From Orobanche coerulescens (lineage: Eukaryota; Streptophyta; Magnoliopsida; Lamiales; Orobanchaceae), in the NCBI GenBank assembly GCA_033398695.1, contig CM065809.1, positions 176,008,501-176,072,500 on the forward strand: DNA of 64,000 bases, in the 5' to 3' direction. The notes beneath the pieces were generated by a model that was given only the letters and a program-made list of their open reading frames with translations, was not told the DNA's origin and did no database searches. The translations under genes and the position numbers were made by a program. Positions within the stretch are counted from its first letter, which is position 1. Every line of letters starts with the position of its first letter. Shown piece after piece: positions 1-10,567 of this stretch.

Positions 1-2
1 AG

Positions 3-602
3 CAGCCCGGGAGGAACAAAAAGAGAGGTGAAGATGAGGAGAAGAAAAATCTGGCATCTGAAGAATCACAAATTTCTAAAAGATCGAAACTGTTTCCTGA
101 CAATCTGATGGCCTATGTGCCACCAGTCCCGTGTCCGCAGCGATTGCAAAAGCAAAAATTGGACAAGCAATTCTCCAAGTTTCTTGACGTCTTCAAGAAA
201 CTACATATCAATATTCCATTTGCCTACGCCTTGGAACAAATGCCGAGCTATGTGAAGTTCATGAAGGAGATCTTATCGAACAAAAGGAAGCTCGAAGAGT
301 ATGAGACAGTGGCATTGACGGAAGAGTGCAGCGCCATCTTGCAGAAAAAGCTACCGCCTAAATTGAAGGATCCAGGAAGCTTCAATATACCGTTCACTAT
401 AGGAAACCTGTCTTTTGATAGAGCGTTATATGATCTCGGCGCCAGTATTAATCTTATGCCCCTTTCCATTTTTAAGAAGATAGGTATTGGGGAAGCCAAG
501 CCGACAACAATCTCTTTGCAATTAGCTGACAGATCTATCAAGTATCCGGGAAAGTTGTCAGTCGAAATGTTCAGAATCTGTTGTAGTTGTTCCGACATCT
601 GA
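3..602 (+). pseudogene. gag-protease ORF fragment, retropepsin-like (Athila type)
   Basis: The reading frame is open from the window edge to a stop at 600-602. It includes the linker with VPPVP, the stretch FSKFLDVFKKLHINIPF, and the retropepsin signature DLGASINLMPL near residue 108 counted from the Met at 108. Retropepsins are aspartic proteases that mature retroelement polyproteins. Compared with the minus-strand copy at 54876-55733, this copy loses about 170 bp after the ADRSIKYP stretch and ends in unrelated residues, so the flap and C-terminal half of the protease are missing. It is non-functional. Confidence 0.75.
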
Positions 603-924
603 GAAAAATGTAGAACGAGTCGCATATCTTAGGCATTTGTACATGTCGTCTTCATCATCCGTTCACTCACCATCTAAAAATTCTCAGGCCGTCATAAATT
701 TGTTCGTGAAAAAGAAAACTAAGTCGGAACTGAAACGGTTGCCAAGTCATGTGAAATTTGGGTGTTTTGGAAAATTACTATTATTCAAATCTTTTCGCAA
801 AGGACATTGGATGTCCAAACCAAAAATCGAACTGTTAAAGACTGATGGTCAAAAATTTAAAACACATATTAACGGTTCGATAGACGGGGCAGAACCCAAA
901 TGGTGTTTGCGAAAAGCAAATTGA
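603..924 (+). pseudogene. pol C-terminal remnant
   Basis: An open stretch from about 612 (Met at 637) ends at 922-924 with RKAN. The minus-strand copy has a parallel ORF (54511-54819) that also ends RKAN, followed in both copies by the same untranslated sequence containing the inverted repeat CTCGGGAGGCAACCCGAG. The position, just after protease and just before the untranslated spacer, suggests it is the tail of the pol polyprotein after deletion of RT to integrase. No catalytic motif is present. Family assignment is inference. Confidence 0.5.
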
Positions 925-1118
925 TCTTAAAAAGGTCCGGCTGAAGACTATAAATTTAGCGCTTCTCGGGAGGCAACCCGAGTATTAGTTGTAGATGTTA
1001 ATTTTTCGTTGATTTCATTCATTCTAAGAGTCAATTTTTTCGTCATTTTTGCTTTGATATGCTTCTCTCTCACGTGCTATGTGTTTTCGCTTTAAAAATT
1101 TTTTGTGCAGGGGCATTC

Positions 1119-1460
1119 CAGGCCAGGGGCCGTGGCACATACATGGCGAGCCGCGGCACACACAAGTCCAACATTCTGGAAAACTTTCTGTACTATGTGC
1201 CGCGACACGAAGAGGCTGAGCCGCGACACACTCGGCTAAAGAGCCGCGGCATGTTGAAGCTGAGCCGCGGCACGCCGAAAACCAAAATATGTGCCCAGAA
1301 GCCTGTACTATGTGCCGCGACACGCAAGCTCTGAGCCGCGGCACACTAACCCCAGGAGCCGCGGCACCCATTCAATGAGCCGCGGCACACGTCGAGATAC
1401 CCAGCACCCAGACTTAACTGTACTACGGGCCGCGAATCACTTATTACGTGACGCGGCCCC
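1119..1460 (+). repeat. array of CCGCGG-centred dyad motifs (A1)
   Basis: About ten copies or near copies of GCCGCGGCAC or its variants (GCCGCGACAC) lie in 340 bp of otherwise AT-rich retroelement DNA. The full form GTGCCGCGGCAC is a perfect 12-nt palindrome. Some copies belong to a larger unit starting CTGTACTATGTGCCGCGACAC, seen near 1190 and 1305 about 115 bp apart. The same larger unit occurs in the LTR near 4945. A TATA-like AATATAAG follows at 1468-1475, ahead of the accessory ORF at 2120. Confidence 0.85.
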
Positions 1461-2119
1461 TGCCGAAAATATAAGAAGGGTTGGGTTGCCCAGAATTCAA
1501 TCGGCAAAAACACAAGGTAACCTTACAATCCTTTCTTCTTCACGCGGCACCGTAGGTCTCCTTTCAAATCTCTTCTTCTTCTCACCTTCTTCGATCCAAC
1601 ACAAGGTAACTCTTATCCCTAAAACTTCATTGCAACATGGATTGAGAATGGGGTAATATTCTTCACTCGTTGATGAACTTGTGCTTAGTTCCTAAATTCT
1701 CATCAACATTTATATCGGATTATGCTAAGATTATTTGATTGATTGATGGTGTTTTGTTATTGTGTCGTGAATTGCTGTGATATTTGATTCAAATTGTTGT
1801 TGTTGAGGATTGAATTGAGTGAGTTATTGTTTTTGTTCTTCATCTAAGCTAACGCACGCAAGGTGTTCGATGAAATGCCCCAATGAAATTTTTTGAGCTA
1901 AACATCTCCAAATTGTCTGCAACGAATTCGATTATCGGATTAAATTGTGCCCCCAAACCTTACGTCAAGTTTGAGCTTAAATCTCTACCCCATTTCCCTC
2001 ATACGAAAGTGCGAATTCGTTCGACGCTATATCCATTTTCCGCACGTTTTAAGTTGAGAGTGGTGTAGTTATCTTTAAAGTTGTTTAATTTCCGGCGTTT
2101 ATTTTTCAGGAACTTCGTC
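1461..2119 (+). promoter_or_regulatory. possible internal promoter and leader of the accessory ORF
   Basis: This 660-bp non-coding stretch separates the A1 array from the accessory ORF. It opens with a TATA-like AATATAAG (1468-1475) a few bases after the last GC motif. A pyrimidine-rich stretch follows near 1530-1600. Two CACAAGGTAA strings, near 1511 and 1599, could be splice donors, and TTTTTCAGGAAC near 2103 could be an acceptor just upstream of the ATG at 2120. In Athila-type elements the third ORF is thought to need its own transcript or splicing. That is background knowledge; the promoter and intron here are inference. Confidence 0.35.
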
Positions 2120-3445
2120 ATGGCTAGGAAAAGGAAGTTGAGCACGAGGGATAGGACGCGATCATCCCCCACAAGAGGGGAGACGTCACAAAACCGAACA
2201 GATATAGAATCCCACCAATTCTCTGATCCTGACATCCATAGAATATTCAATGAGAGAATCCGTCCTCGTCCAATAATTCTGGAGCGGGGATTCACTCCCG
2301 CCCCCCAGGACGGCGAGCTATTGGCTATGGTCAATGAAATGGGATGGACTAGATTCACTGCGCCACCCGAGCCGACGGTGATTTCTATTGTCCAGGAGTT
2401 CTACGCCAGTGCTCTATTGCGACAAATCCAGGCGGGACAGATGATGGGGCGACCAGATACACAGACTGAGGTCATCGTCCGAGGCCAAACTGTAGACTTT
2501 TCGGTGGCCGCAATTAGGAGGCTGTACGAACTACCGGAGGTGGAAGACTCGGAGTACACACGGACTATGAGTAGACTCACGAGGGAGGCTCTGCTGGAGG
2601 CACTTGCTCGGCCGGGTTCCGTTTGGGATACGCGCGTCTCGGGTTCCACAGCTTTCTATTTCAAGAGTTCTCGCCTCAGTCGGCTCAGGCGAGCCTGGCT
2701 TTATTTCCTCTGTGCACGAGTCGACCTTACATCACAGATCCGCTCGGTCTTGCTTCCTCGTGCCTGATTATTGTATGCTATCACGACGGGACTCCGGTTT
2801 GATGTGGCCCCACGTTTGTCCCGTTCTATATTTCAGTGCATCCAGGGAGGGGCGAAGACGGGATTAAAACATCCCTCGCTGATTTGTGCTCTATGCCGCC
2901 AGTCAGGCGTGACGTGGTCCGACGACGAGCCGTCTATTGCACCCCAGGGTCCGATCGACCACCGTATTATCTCCCATTTCGACCAGTCGGGTGGCGCGAG
3001 GGCACACGAGCGGGGGCGAGGATTTCTTATCGATGAGCCACACGAGCACTCTCCTGAGCCACTACTCCTGACACATGAGCCGACGGCAGATGCTGAGGAT
3101 CGGACTGAGTCCACTCCACCGCCAGTGAGAGAGCACCTTCAGGCGATGTTTGACATCCTGAGGGAGGAGATGCGGGTTGAGAGAGATAGCCATCTCGCAG
3201 CTGTTCGAGAGGAGATGCGGGCTGAGAGAGACAGCCTCCTAGCAGCTGTTCGGGAGGAGATGCGCGAGCAGGCCCGCCGGGCCAATCGACGTGAGGAGAG
3301 GCGCTTAGCGGCGAGGGATGCTTATCATCAGGACTATCTAGCTGCGTGTACGAGCCATATACTCCATTCGGACGGACCCTTCATTCCACCAGTCATGCCA
3401 TCTACACCACCCTCCTTGCCGGACGAGGCCGGCACCAGTTCCTGA
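2120..3445 (+). pseudogene. Athila-type accessory ORF with one in-frame stop
   Basis: A frame starting MARKRKL (basic, nuclear-localisation-like N-terminus) runs to a stop at 3443-3445 and is interrupted by a TGA at 2765-2767. The minus-strand paralogue at 52016-53363 reads through that position. The middle part (GFTPAPQDGELL, VDFSVAAIRRL, SRLSRLRRAWLYFLCARVD) is typical of proteins annotated as 'putative plant transposon protein' next to Athila elements. The C-terminal third is a predicted coiled coil with three near-identical units beginning REEMR, then a proline-rich tail. The molecular function of this family is not known to me. An earlier Met at 2081 was rejected because the paralogue aligns from MAR. 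Confidence 0.7.
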
Positions 3446-4716
3446 GCTGATATTAGGGGAGTACTTGACATTTTCTCATATTGCATATTACTATCTGTGT
3501 CCATTGAGGTCAATGTACGTCTTAAGTTTTGGGGGGGTTACTTTCAGTCTTTTCTTATTCGTTGCTATTTTTTGTTGTTATTTACTCTAGCCTTGCTTGT
3601 CTTCTAAAATATTCTGGACTTTATTTGCATTCGTGGATATTTCGTGCAGCCTTATGTAAAACTGATGATATGATACTAATTTCTTTTTGAAGAAACGGTT
3701 GAGTTTTAGTCGAGTTTGCATTCTGCGATATTTGTTTCCCTTGAGTGTTCATTTAGGTCTGAATTTTTTTTTTTTGCGTCATTGTAGAAATCCCAGCATA
3801 TAAGAAATGAGACATACGTGTTTACGAACCTACGTCTATACGTTTGGTTACACTTTTCAGGTAGCTAGTCGTCCAAGTAACATGAGTCTTCTTGGCATTT
3901 AATTTGAGTTTAGAGTCGCACAGTCTTTCCCAAATATTCGAGAAATTATACATGTTCTGTGATGGGAAGTCTAGTAACCGGGGGTATTCAAGTGACCCGT
4001 TGTTTGCTCTCGCGTAAAACGACAACCCTGAATAGACTAATGGTTCAGAAAAATCGCATGATGATGAAAAGAAGCCAAGTAACCGGATGTATTCACGTGA
4101 CCCATCGTTTACATTCGCGTAAAACAGCAACTTTGAATCGGACATGCGGGAATAGCCATTCAAGTTTTTTCTCCGCTGTAGAAGGAGACTTAGTAACTAG
4201 AAGCACTCATGAGCCCCATGAGTGTCTTTTATGTCAAACGGTTCCCCAATACATGAGAATGGATTTCCACCCTAGGGTCATTTTATGGAATATACTGAGA
4301 GTCGGAACCTAGTGGTTAACTCGAATCATTATAATGATTATACATAAGGGAATGCTGTCCGAGGATTATTATTTACGATGAAACTCTTGTATTTTTGCCA
4401 CGAGACTGTGGGACTGGACGAGCTGGCTTGTTTAAATTAACCCTTCATATTGGCGGTCGGCTAAATTCACGCTTGTTAATCTTTGAGCTTTAATTTTCTT
4501 CATGACCGATAGATCAGCACTAAAAATGATTGCTTTGTGGAATCCTTGTTCGTGATGTGACTCACTAAAACGATACTTGTATTTTTCTTTGAGATTTTCA
4601 GGGTAGTATTAATCAGGTAAAAACTATGGATTTGCACGTTTACCCACGATACTTGTCATCTCATTTGAAATTAATTTTTGCTTGAGGACAAGCAAAGGCT
4701 TAAGTTTGGGAGTATT
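3446..4716 (+). repeat. untranslated region with ~115-bp tandem repeats and polypurine tract
   Basis: No coding sequence is visible. Between about 3964 and 4290 a unit of roughly 110-120 bp recurs about three times, recognisable by AGTAACCGG, GTGACCC and CGCGTAAAAC, with the third unit degenerate. The same tandem unit occurs in the other copy at about 51180-51540. The region ends with the purine-rich TTAAGTTTGGGAGTATT directly before the LTR, the expected place for the polypurine tract that primes plus-strand DNA synthesis. Confidence 0.65.
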
Positions 4717-5976
4717 TGTTAGATGTATTTTTATGCGCTTAATCATCATTATTTTATACCCATTTTTAGTTTAAATCTGCCTAAATGATTTTTTAATGCA
4801 TTATCTTTATATGTTTTGAAGGAAGTTCGAGTCCGGGAGCTTAAACGAAGAAAAACGGGCCAAAACGATATTTTTTGGTCAGGAACCGCGGCACACAGAC
4901 GCTGGGCCGCGGCACAGGAGGCGCCCAGAAGGACCCGGTACAAACTGTACTGGAGGCCGCGGCACGCAAGCTCTGAGCCGCGGCCCGTAAGGAGGAAATT
5001 CGCCCAGACCTGGCCGCATGAAGACAGGGGCCGCGGGCCGCCGCGCAGAATTTATACTCGCAGCTCGCGATTTCGGCGGTTTGGAAGCCCATTTCTGACC
5101 TAATTTCCGGACGCGTTTTTGACGCTGATGAAAAATTATAAATAGGCATTGAAGGTCAGAAGATATTATCATCAGACAGAAGGAGAAAATACCGATGAGC
5201 AGAAAGCAGAAGCCAGAGAACGGAGGTATTAAAGTTCTTCAACTGTGTTTGATTTTCATTATGCTTTCTTTAATTCTTTGTGTATTATTTTCTAGCATGT
5301 CGAGCTAGAACCCTATTCTAGGATTGTGATGAAACCGAGATTTTGACGAATTAACTTTTGATTTTATAGTATTAATATATATCTCCCTTCTTTATTGAGT
5401 TTTCCCCAAATTTTTTTAATGCGTTCAATTATGTGGTCTATGATTGAATTGTTTTGATTACGCAACTCGAATCGGGAGAGGAGAGTTAGTAGGAAAAATT
5501 GGTGAGAAACGTTTTATCTTGTGAGATAGGAATATACTCGTAGGAATTAGGTGGCCCGTCTGAAGATTTCGTATTTTTTACCTATTGTCGAATTAATTCA
5601 CCTAGGAATAGAGTGATTTATTCGCCTTAGAAAATTCTACTGACCTCGGGAGAGGCACTAGAGTATCTTAGAAATTTTCGCCGTCAATAAATTGGGAAAT
5701 CACTTCATTTATATAAATCAAGAGTAATTCGGATAAATCGAGGCGGATTCTCAATCCTAGATTTTTCTCCTATTTGATCTTCTCTCTTCTATTAATCGAT
5801 TTTATTAATTGTTCTTAGTTTATTAGTTTTTTTTAATATTCCTTGCACCATCAAATTCGATCGTTCAGATAAAATTAGAATACACATAAATTAGTAATTA
5901 GTAAGTCAGTCCTCGAGGGAACGATATCTTACTTATCACTTTATTACTTGCTTACGACAACGTGCACTTGCGTTCA
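4717..5976 (+). repeat. 3' LTR of Athila-like copy 1
   Basis: It begins TGTTAGATGTATTTTTATGC directly after the polypurine tract. It aligns along its length with the minus-strand segment 50740 down to about 49446. The two copies stay similar up to ACGTGCACTTGCGT and then diverge, which fixes the 3' boundary to within a few bases. Length is about 1260 bp. It contains a CCGCGG motif array (4885-5045) and a TATA box (TATAAATA, 5137-5144). The other LTR is outside the window, so the target duplication cannot be checked. Confidence 0.75.
4885..5045 (+). promoter_or_regulatory. CCGCGG motif array in LTR (A2), upstream of TATA box
   Basis: Five to six copies of CCGCGGCAC or CCGCGGCCC occur in 160 bp, including the same CTGTACT-linked unit found at 1190 and 1305 in the internal region of this element. 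The TATA box TATAAATA follows at 5137-5144, so the array lies in U3 about 90 bp upstream. The base composition differs sharply from the AT-rich flanks. Confidence 0.7.
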
Positions 5977-8652
5977 CCGAATCCACGTAACATGAAACAG
6001 CTCGTATAATACTTAGACCGAATAACATCACCACAATCTCGTAGTGTCCATAACGGGTTTTAAATGTCGTCTTCGAAATATCACTCTTTAATCTTTAGCT
6101 CATGATAGTGTGTCCATCCTTCTTCTTTACGAACAAAATAGGCAAACTCCATAGTGAGACACTAGGGCGGATAAACCACCCTAAACTAGGTGGGTATTAC
6201 ACTATCCTGGACCCCAACTAGGACCCACCAGACAAATCATAATACAATAATTAACGTAACGTAACTATAATATAGGATCGCATTATGTTATAAAATACTC
6301 GGACAAAGAGTTTATATAGTAATCTGGATAACAAACGCCAATCAATCCAAGATCATCAAAATATAAGTATAATCAATATGAAGATGGGTATATAAAAATA
6401 GTCCAAAATACACAAGAGTATAATGCAGCGGAATAAATACAAAAACAATAATTCTGGAAATCAAGAAGACTCAGGCCCCTAACTATTATCCTTGAGACCA
6501 TTTGCCGCCACCATGCTCTTCTTGTGCCTTTGCCTTCCTTCGGTCTAATACGATAAAATTATATTTCACCCTAAACTACATGGTTAGTTACACAAGATAA
6601 TAAATCTCAAGCTCTTGAAGATAAGCAATCACACATGATTTACAAACCAACAAAATCAAATAATGAACTGTCGAACATAGCAATCACACATGTTGTATGG
6701 ATCAACAAAATTATAGAGCGAATTGTTGAACCTAAGCAATCGCACATATGAATCGATATATCATAAGGATTGCAGGATGGACGTCGCGTTACGCCCAGAT
6801 GGAATGTGTTCGTGCACATATCACCAACGTATGCAGAATCCTGATAATGCAAGTGTGATCAACCTAATCTGTCTCACTGAAGTTCCCCTCTTATGTACAA
6901 AGTGCAATGTGAAGTACTACACGTGACTATATATGTCCGACCAAAAATCCCACAAACTACTTATCGACATGCCAATATAACTCCAGAATGCCACGATAAT
7001 AAAAGTGACAACGAAACTCAATAAGAACCAACGAATCGAACAAGTGTAAACAACTCATCAAGGTAAAACACAAATCTAAGAAGGATCACAACAACTCATC
7101 AAAGTGAAATCGAGGCAACACAAAGAACCCATAACCACTGTTACTCACGAAACGAACGATCGACACGATAAAAAATGTCATCTATGTATGAATCAAAATT
7201 CACAAAGCATAAAAAAGTATATCATACGTACAATATATAAAAGATACATAATCCTCGTAACCAGGCAAGACTTAATTTGCCTTAATAGGAATACGGAATG
7301 TCCAATCACAAAGAAAATGTCCTCCAACAAGTGAAGGAATGAAAGGACGAACTCAATGATCACACTCTCAGCATTGGATGAAAGACGATTCATTTAGTAT
7401 CAATAATTCCACAATACCGATATCAAAATCAACACGATAGATATTCTTGATTCAATAAGAATCGATCGGATAGTAATCTGAATATCATAGCTCTAGGCTA
7501 TGAACTCCACCATCATCAATCCATTTTAATGATTATATCAATAAGGTAATAACATCCTTATCACCTATATAATCGATTTCTTCAAGAACACTAAGAATAA
7601 TAAACGTTTTAATCATCAAATCATCTGATTCTTCGAATAGGTAATTGTACTTCAACTTGAATTTCATCTTGATATGGAATATGATATTATATATATATAT
7701 ATATGTGATTTTATATGTATGATTATGAGATGAGTACGAATGTTCCTTAGGTTTGGGAATTATAAGAACACTATGATCATTGAAATGAACATCATGAATT
7801 GAAGACTATATATATTTGGGTTAATTAATCTTGTTGGGGTAATTAACTATAATAAATAATAAGTGGACTAAATGATACAATGGATAGAACCAATAAAATT
7901 TGACTTGAGCCTAGAATTTAGGACATGCACAAACGATTTGACATTTATAAAATTACAAGCATTCACTTGACACTTCCATAAAAATGAATGAAATATATGA
8001 AAATATTATTTGGACATTAATTAAATAAAAATTTAAAATATTTTTTTACTGTTAATGTATATATTTAATCGGAGCGTTACATAAAGATACATGTTCAAAA
8101 CATAATATTACATATGATATCATGGAAATTTTATATGAATTATGTCATAAGAATTTCTCATTATGCTATATAATAATAATAATTCTTCAAACTCGAATAC
8201 AAAATAATACCATATATAACTAGTATCATGTCCTAACAAAAAAATATCTCTATAGTATAAAACAATAATATTAACAATTCTTTAAATTCCAATACGATAT
8301 AATACGTTATATAACTAATATCATGTCCAGACACAAAATATCTTTATACCATAAAGCAGGGATGTAAGTGTCCATAGTAAACTTCTCCCTCTCCTACAAT
8401 AGGTTAAATCATGTAACTACATGACCGTGCTTAAATATTATTCAATAAAAAGTTATTAATATAATTATTTGGACAGTTTAACTAAAAATTGCAAAATATA
8501 TAATTAAACCATATAAAAATAACTAATCGTGATTTATGGTTAACTAAGATATCATTTGATAAGAGGAATAAATATTGACCTATAACATCGATTTATTCCA
8601 TTTAATCTTTAAATGTAGGAGGTCAAAATGTAATATTACATAAAAAAAAAAT
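5977..8652. other. non-genic, decayed LTR-like DNA
   Basis: No credible gene is present; open frames are short and AT-rich. A segment of about 1.9 kb (roughly 6155-8081) looks like a minus-strand LTR. Its upper end reads CGGAGCGTTACA (TGTAACGCTCCG in LTR sense). Near its lower end it has GCAGCGGAAT at 6426 and TATTACAC at 6194, features placed similarly in the long LTRs elsewhere in the window. No clear target duplication was found. A short (TA)n run is at about 7690-7706. Confidence 0.35.
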
Positions 8653-9034
8653 GGGGAGGGATATATCAACACACAATATATCAACACCTTATCTCACACA
8701 TTAATGACCACCCTTCATTTTAATATTTTTTATTTTCCCTCTATCTCACACATTAATCTCGTTCTCTCTTCATTTCTCTCTCCCCTATTCCTCTCTCTCC
8801 CTCTGTCTTTTTTTTTCATCCGTCGATTCCAGATTCATTTTTCAGCTCCGATTCATTTTTCAGCTCCGATTACAGCTAGCCGCCATCCGAAAATATTTGT
8901 CAGGTTTGCTTCCGATTTTAAATATATGTATATGTATTACGATTTGCCCCTCCATCTCTCTTCATTTTCCGATTTAGGGCAGGTTTGTCAGGTGAGTCGG
9001 AAATATTTGCAGTAGTTTGCTTCCGATTCATTTT
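8653..9034 (+). repeat. left terminal inverted repeat of MULE
   Basis: It matches the reverse complement of 23904-24251. Shared landmarks are GGGGAGGGATATATCAACAC, the CT-rich stretch near 8765-8815, TCAGCTCCGATTACAGCTAGC near 8860-8880, and TTTGCAGTAGTTTGCTTCCG near 9006-9025. Small insertions, including a duplicated TCATTTTTCAGCTCCGAT, explain why it is slightly longer than the right copy. In MULEs the inverted repeats hold transposase-binding sites and often promoters. Confidence 0.9.
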
Positions 9035-9898
9035 TATGTGTATATGTATTACGATTCCCTGTACCCTTGTTGTCATGTGATTTAGGTATGAACTTTTTTT
9101 TTGTTCTTCGTTTTCTTTGGTTGTTTCTTGGAGTTGGAATCCCTGTACCCCTATACCCTTTATTTTAGTTTATTTTAGTTTATTTTCTGTTGTACCCCTG
9201 TACCCTTTATTTTAGTTTATTTTCTGTTGTTATTGCTGTTTTGTTTCGCATAAGACCACTTGTGTGTTTGTCTGTGTTATAGAAGTAATTATCATGCATC
9301 ATATTTTCAACTCAATCTTCAAATAGAATGGAAATGGAACCAATTATTGGCTCATAAGCAAATATCTTATTATTGAAAAAATAAGGATTGCGGACTGTCT
9401 TGCATAAACAATTCAAATCAGTTATTTTTGCTGCTGTTTCAATGAGTTGTCTTGTCAGTGGACTTTAAACCTCCTGAAGAGGACATGTAGATATGAACTT
9501 CCATCTTTTCCTTGTTCAATTGAGTCCAGGAAATTGTTTGTACTGAAATATTGTTATGTCCATTTCATCTTTTTAAAGTTTGTATTTTTGTCATTTGGTT
9601 CGGTATGTAAAGGTATACCAGTAATGTACGGTATACTGAACTTCGTATGTATACCGTCAAAACGGACGGTGTCGGTATATGATATTTCATACGGATTTTT
9701 TGGTATATCGAATTTTGGCATGCCAATCGATTCGGTACGGTATAATATTTTGCATAAAGAAAATTTCGAGGTGAGTAGCTACTTACAATTGAGGTTCAAA
9801 AACCACATCATTCTTATAATATTTGCAATGGAATTTTGAATTTTTACGGTGTGTTTAGGTGGTTCTTGATGTATTTTTATTTATCTTTATAGGTACTC
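9035..9898 (+). other. MULE left internal non-coding region
   Basis: No supported gene. A direct duplication of a stretch containing CCCTTTATTTTAGTTTATTTT lies near 9155-9232. A stretch rich in GGTATA/CGGTAT between about 9600 and 9760 resembles the simple-repeat hAT MITE at 31722-32215 and may be a worn copy. A possible 3' splice site, TTTATCTTTATAG, ends at about 9892, just before the ATG at 9899, so the following gene may have an upstream non-coding exon. Confidence 0.5.
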
Positions 9899-10300
9899 AT
9901 GCGTGAGGCCATGGGAAAATATCCATTTTATGTTGTTATTAGAGGTAGAAGTCGTGGCATTTATGTGACATGGGAAGAATATAGAGCTCAAGTGGCCGGC
10001 TATAATAACGCACGTTATTGGGGATGTTTTTCGGAGGAAGAAGCCATTCAAGCACTACATAGCGGTGTGAATGCTACTAGAAGCACCGAGCCAATGATGG
10101 AAAAGTTGAAAGTCCCAAAGGTTGAAGCACATATAAGTACAAATGTTCCCAACTCGTCATCGCCTAAAACACAATCAAATGCTGTTACTGAGATTGATGA
10201 TTGGAAAGTCATCAAACATCGGCTTGGGATCCTGTTATTAGTGTTGATTGTTTTTGTCGTTGTTTTGATTGCAGCCATAGTGAAATCGTTTCTATTGTAA
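9899..10300 (+). CDS. hybrid-binding-domain (viroplasmin/RNase H1 N-type) protein with C-terminal membrane segment
   Basis: A 133-residue ORF. Residues about 8-53 match the small RNA:DNA hybrid or dsRNA-binding fold shared by eukaryotic RNase H1 N-termini and caulimovirus viroplasmin: FYVVIRGRSRGIYVTWEEYR, then QVAGYNNARYWGCFSEEEAI. Residues 54-105 are a polar linker. Residues about 109-133 are an almost purely hydrophobic helix (LGILLLVLIVFVVVLIAAIV), which would make a tail-anchored protein with the nucleic-acid-binding domain in the cytosol. No RNase H catalytic domain follows. It lies in the left arm of the MULE, opposite in strand to the transposase, and is uninterrupted although its neighbours are decayed. 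The start ATG follows a possible intron acceptor; an alternative ATG is residue 5. The domain call is firm; function in or for the MULE is unknown. Confidence 0.65.
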   Translation: MREAMGKYPFYVVIRGRSRGIYVTWEEYRAQVAGYNNARYWGCFSEEEAIQALHSGVNATRSTEPMMEKLKVPKVEAHISTNVPNSSSPKTQSNAVTEIDDWKVIKHRLGILLLVLIVFVVVLIAAIVKSFLL

Positions 10301-10567
10301 AATGCTATTGATGTAAGTTATTTGCTAATGACCAAGATTTGCTTTTATTGTAATGCAAATGACCAAGATTTGCTTTCATTGTAATGTAATGTGACCTTGT
10401 TTTATTATGCAATGCATCTTTTATTTTTTCTCTGCATGAGGATCAGCATGGAAGAAACCTGTGTCAAGCGGCTGTAGATTTAAATTGAAACGAGTTAGAT
10501 AAGATAACAGATACGTATTCATGCATCATTGTAATGCAGTGAAGATCACTGGAAATGTTTCTTTATT
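10301..10567 (+). other. 3' flank of the hybrid-binding-domain gene up to the CACTA insertion
   Basis: AT-rich non-coding DNA with a short imperfect repeat (AATGACCAAGATTTGCTTT, twice near 10327-10375). The string GACCTTGTTTTATTATGCAA and what follows (10391-10421) recurs at 17487-17517, on the other side of the CACTA element. The last three bases, ATT (10565-10567), are the left copy of the CACTA target duplication. Confidence 0.6.

Larger units (their letters stand above)
1..5976 (+). mobile_element. Athila-like Ty3 retroelement, 3' part (copy 1)
   Basis: The order is protease-type ORF, short pol C-terminal remnant, CpG-rich repeat array, accessory ORF, untranslated region with tandem repeats, polypurine tract and 3' LTR. 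The same order occurs on the minus strand at 49446-55714. The protease region (DLGASIN motif) and the accessory protein of the type usually annotated 'putative plant transposon protein' point to the Athila lineage. The 5' part lies outside the window. No reverse transcriptase, RNase H or integrase sequence lies between the protease ORF and the pol C-terminal remnant, so this is a pol-deleted, presumably non-autonomous form. Stops and deletions show it is inactive. Confidence 0.8.

Noticed and set aside
3964..4290. CRISPR-like direct repeats
   Set aside because: Period about 115 bp with diverged units in an untranslated retroelement region of a plant genome.
9447..9839. 130-codon frame upstream of the hybrid-binding-domain gene
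   Set aside because: Composition is like intergenic AT-rich DNA, it overlaps the CGGTAT-rich repeat, and no domain is recognised.
9899..10300. Endogenous caulimovirus fragment, because of the viroplasmin-type domain
   Set aside because: No other caulimovirus motif lies nearby (no RT, coat or movement protein), and the same domain occurs in plant RNase H1-like genes. The membrane tail is not a viral feature I know.
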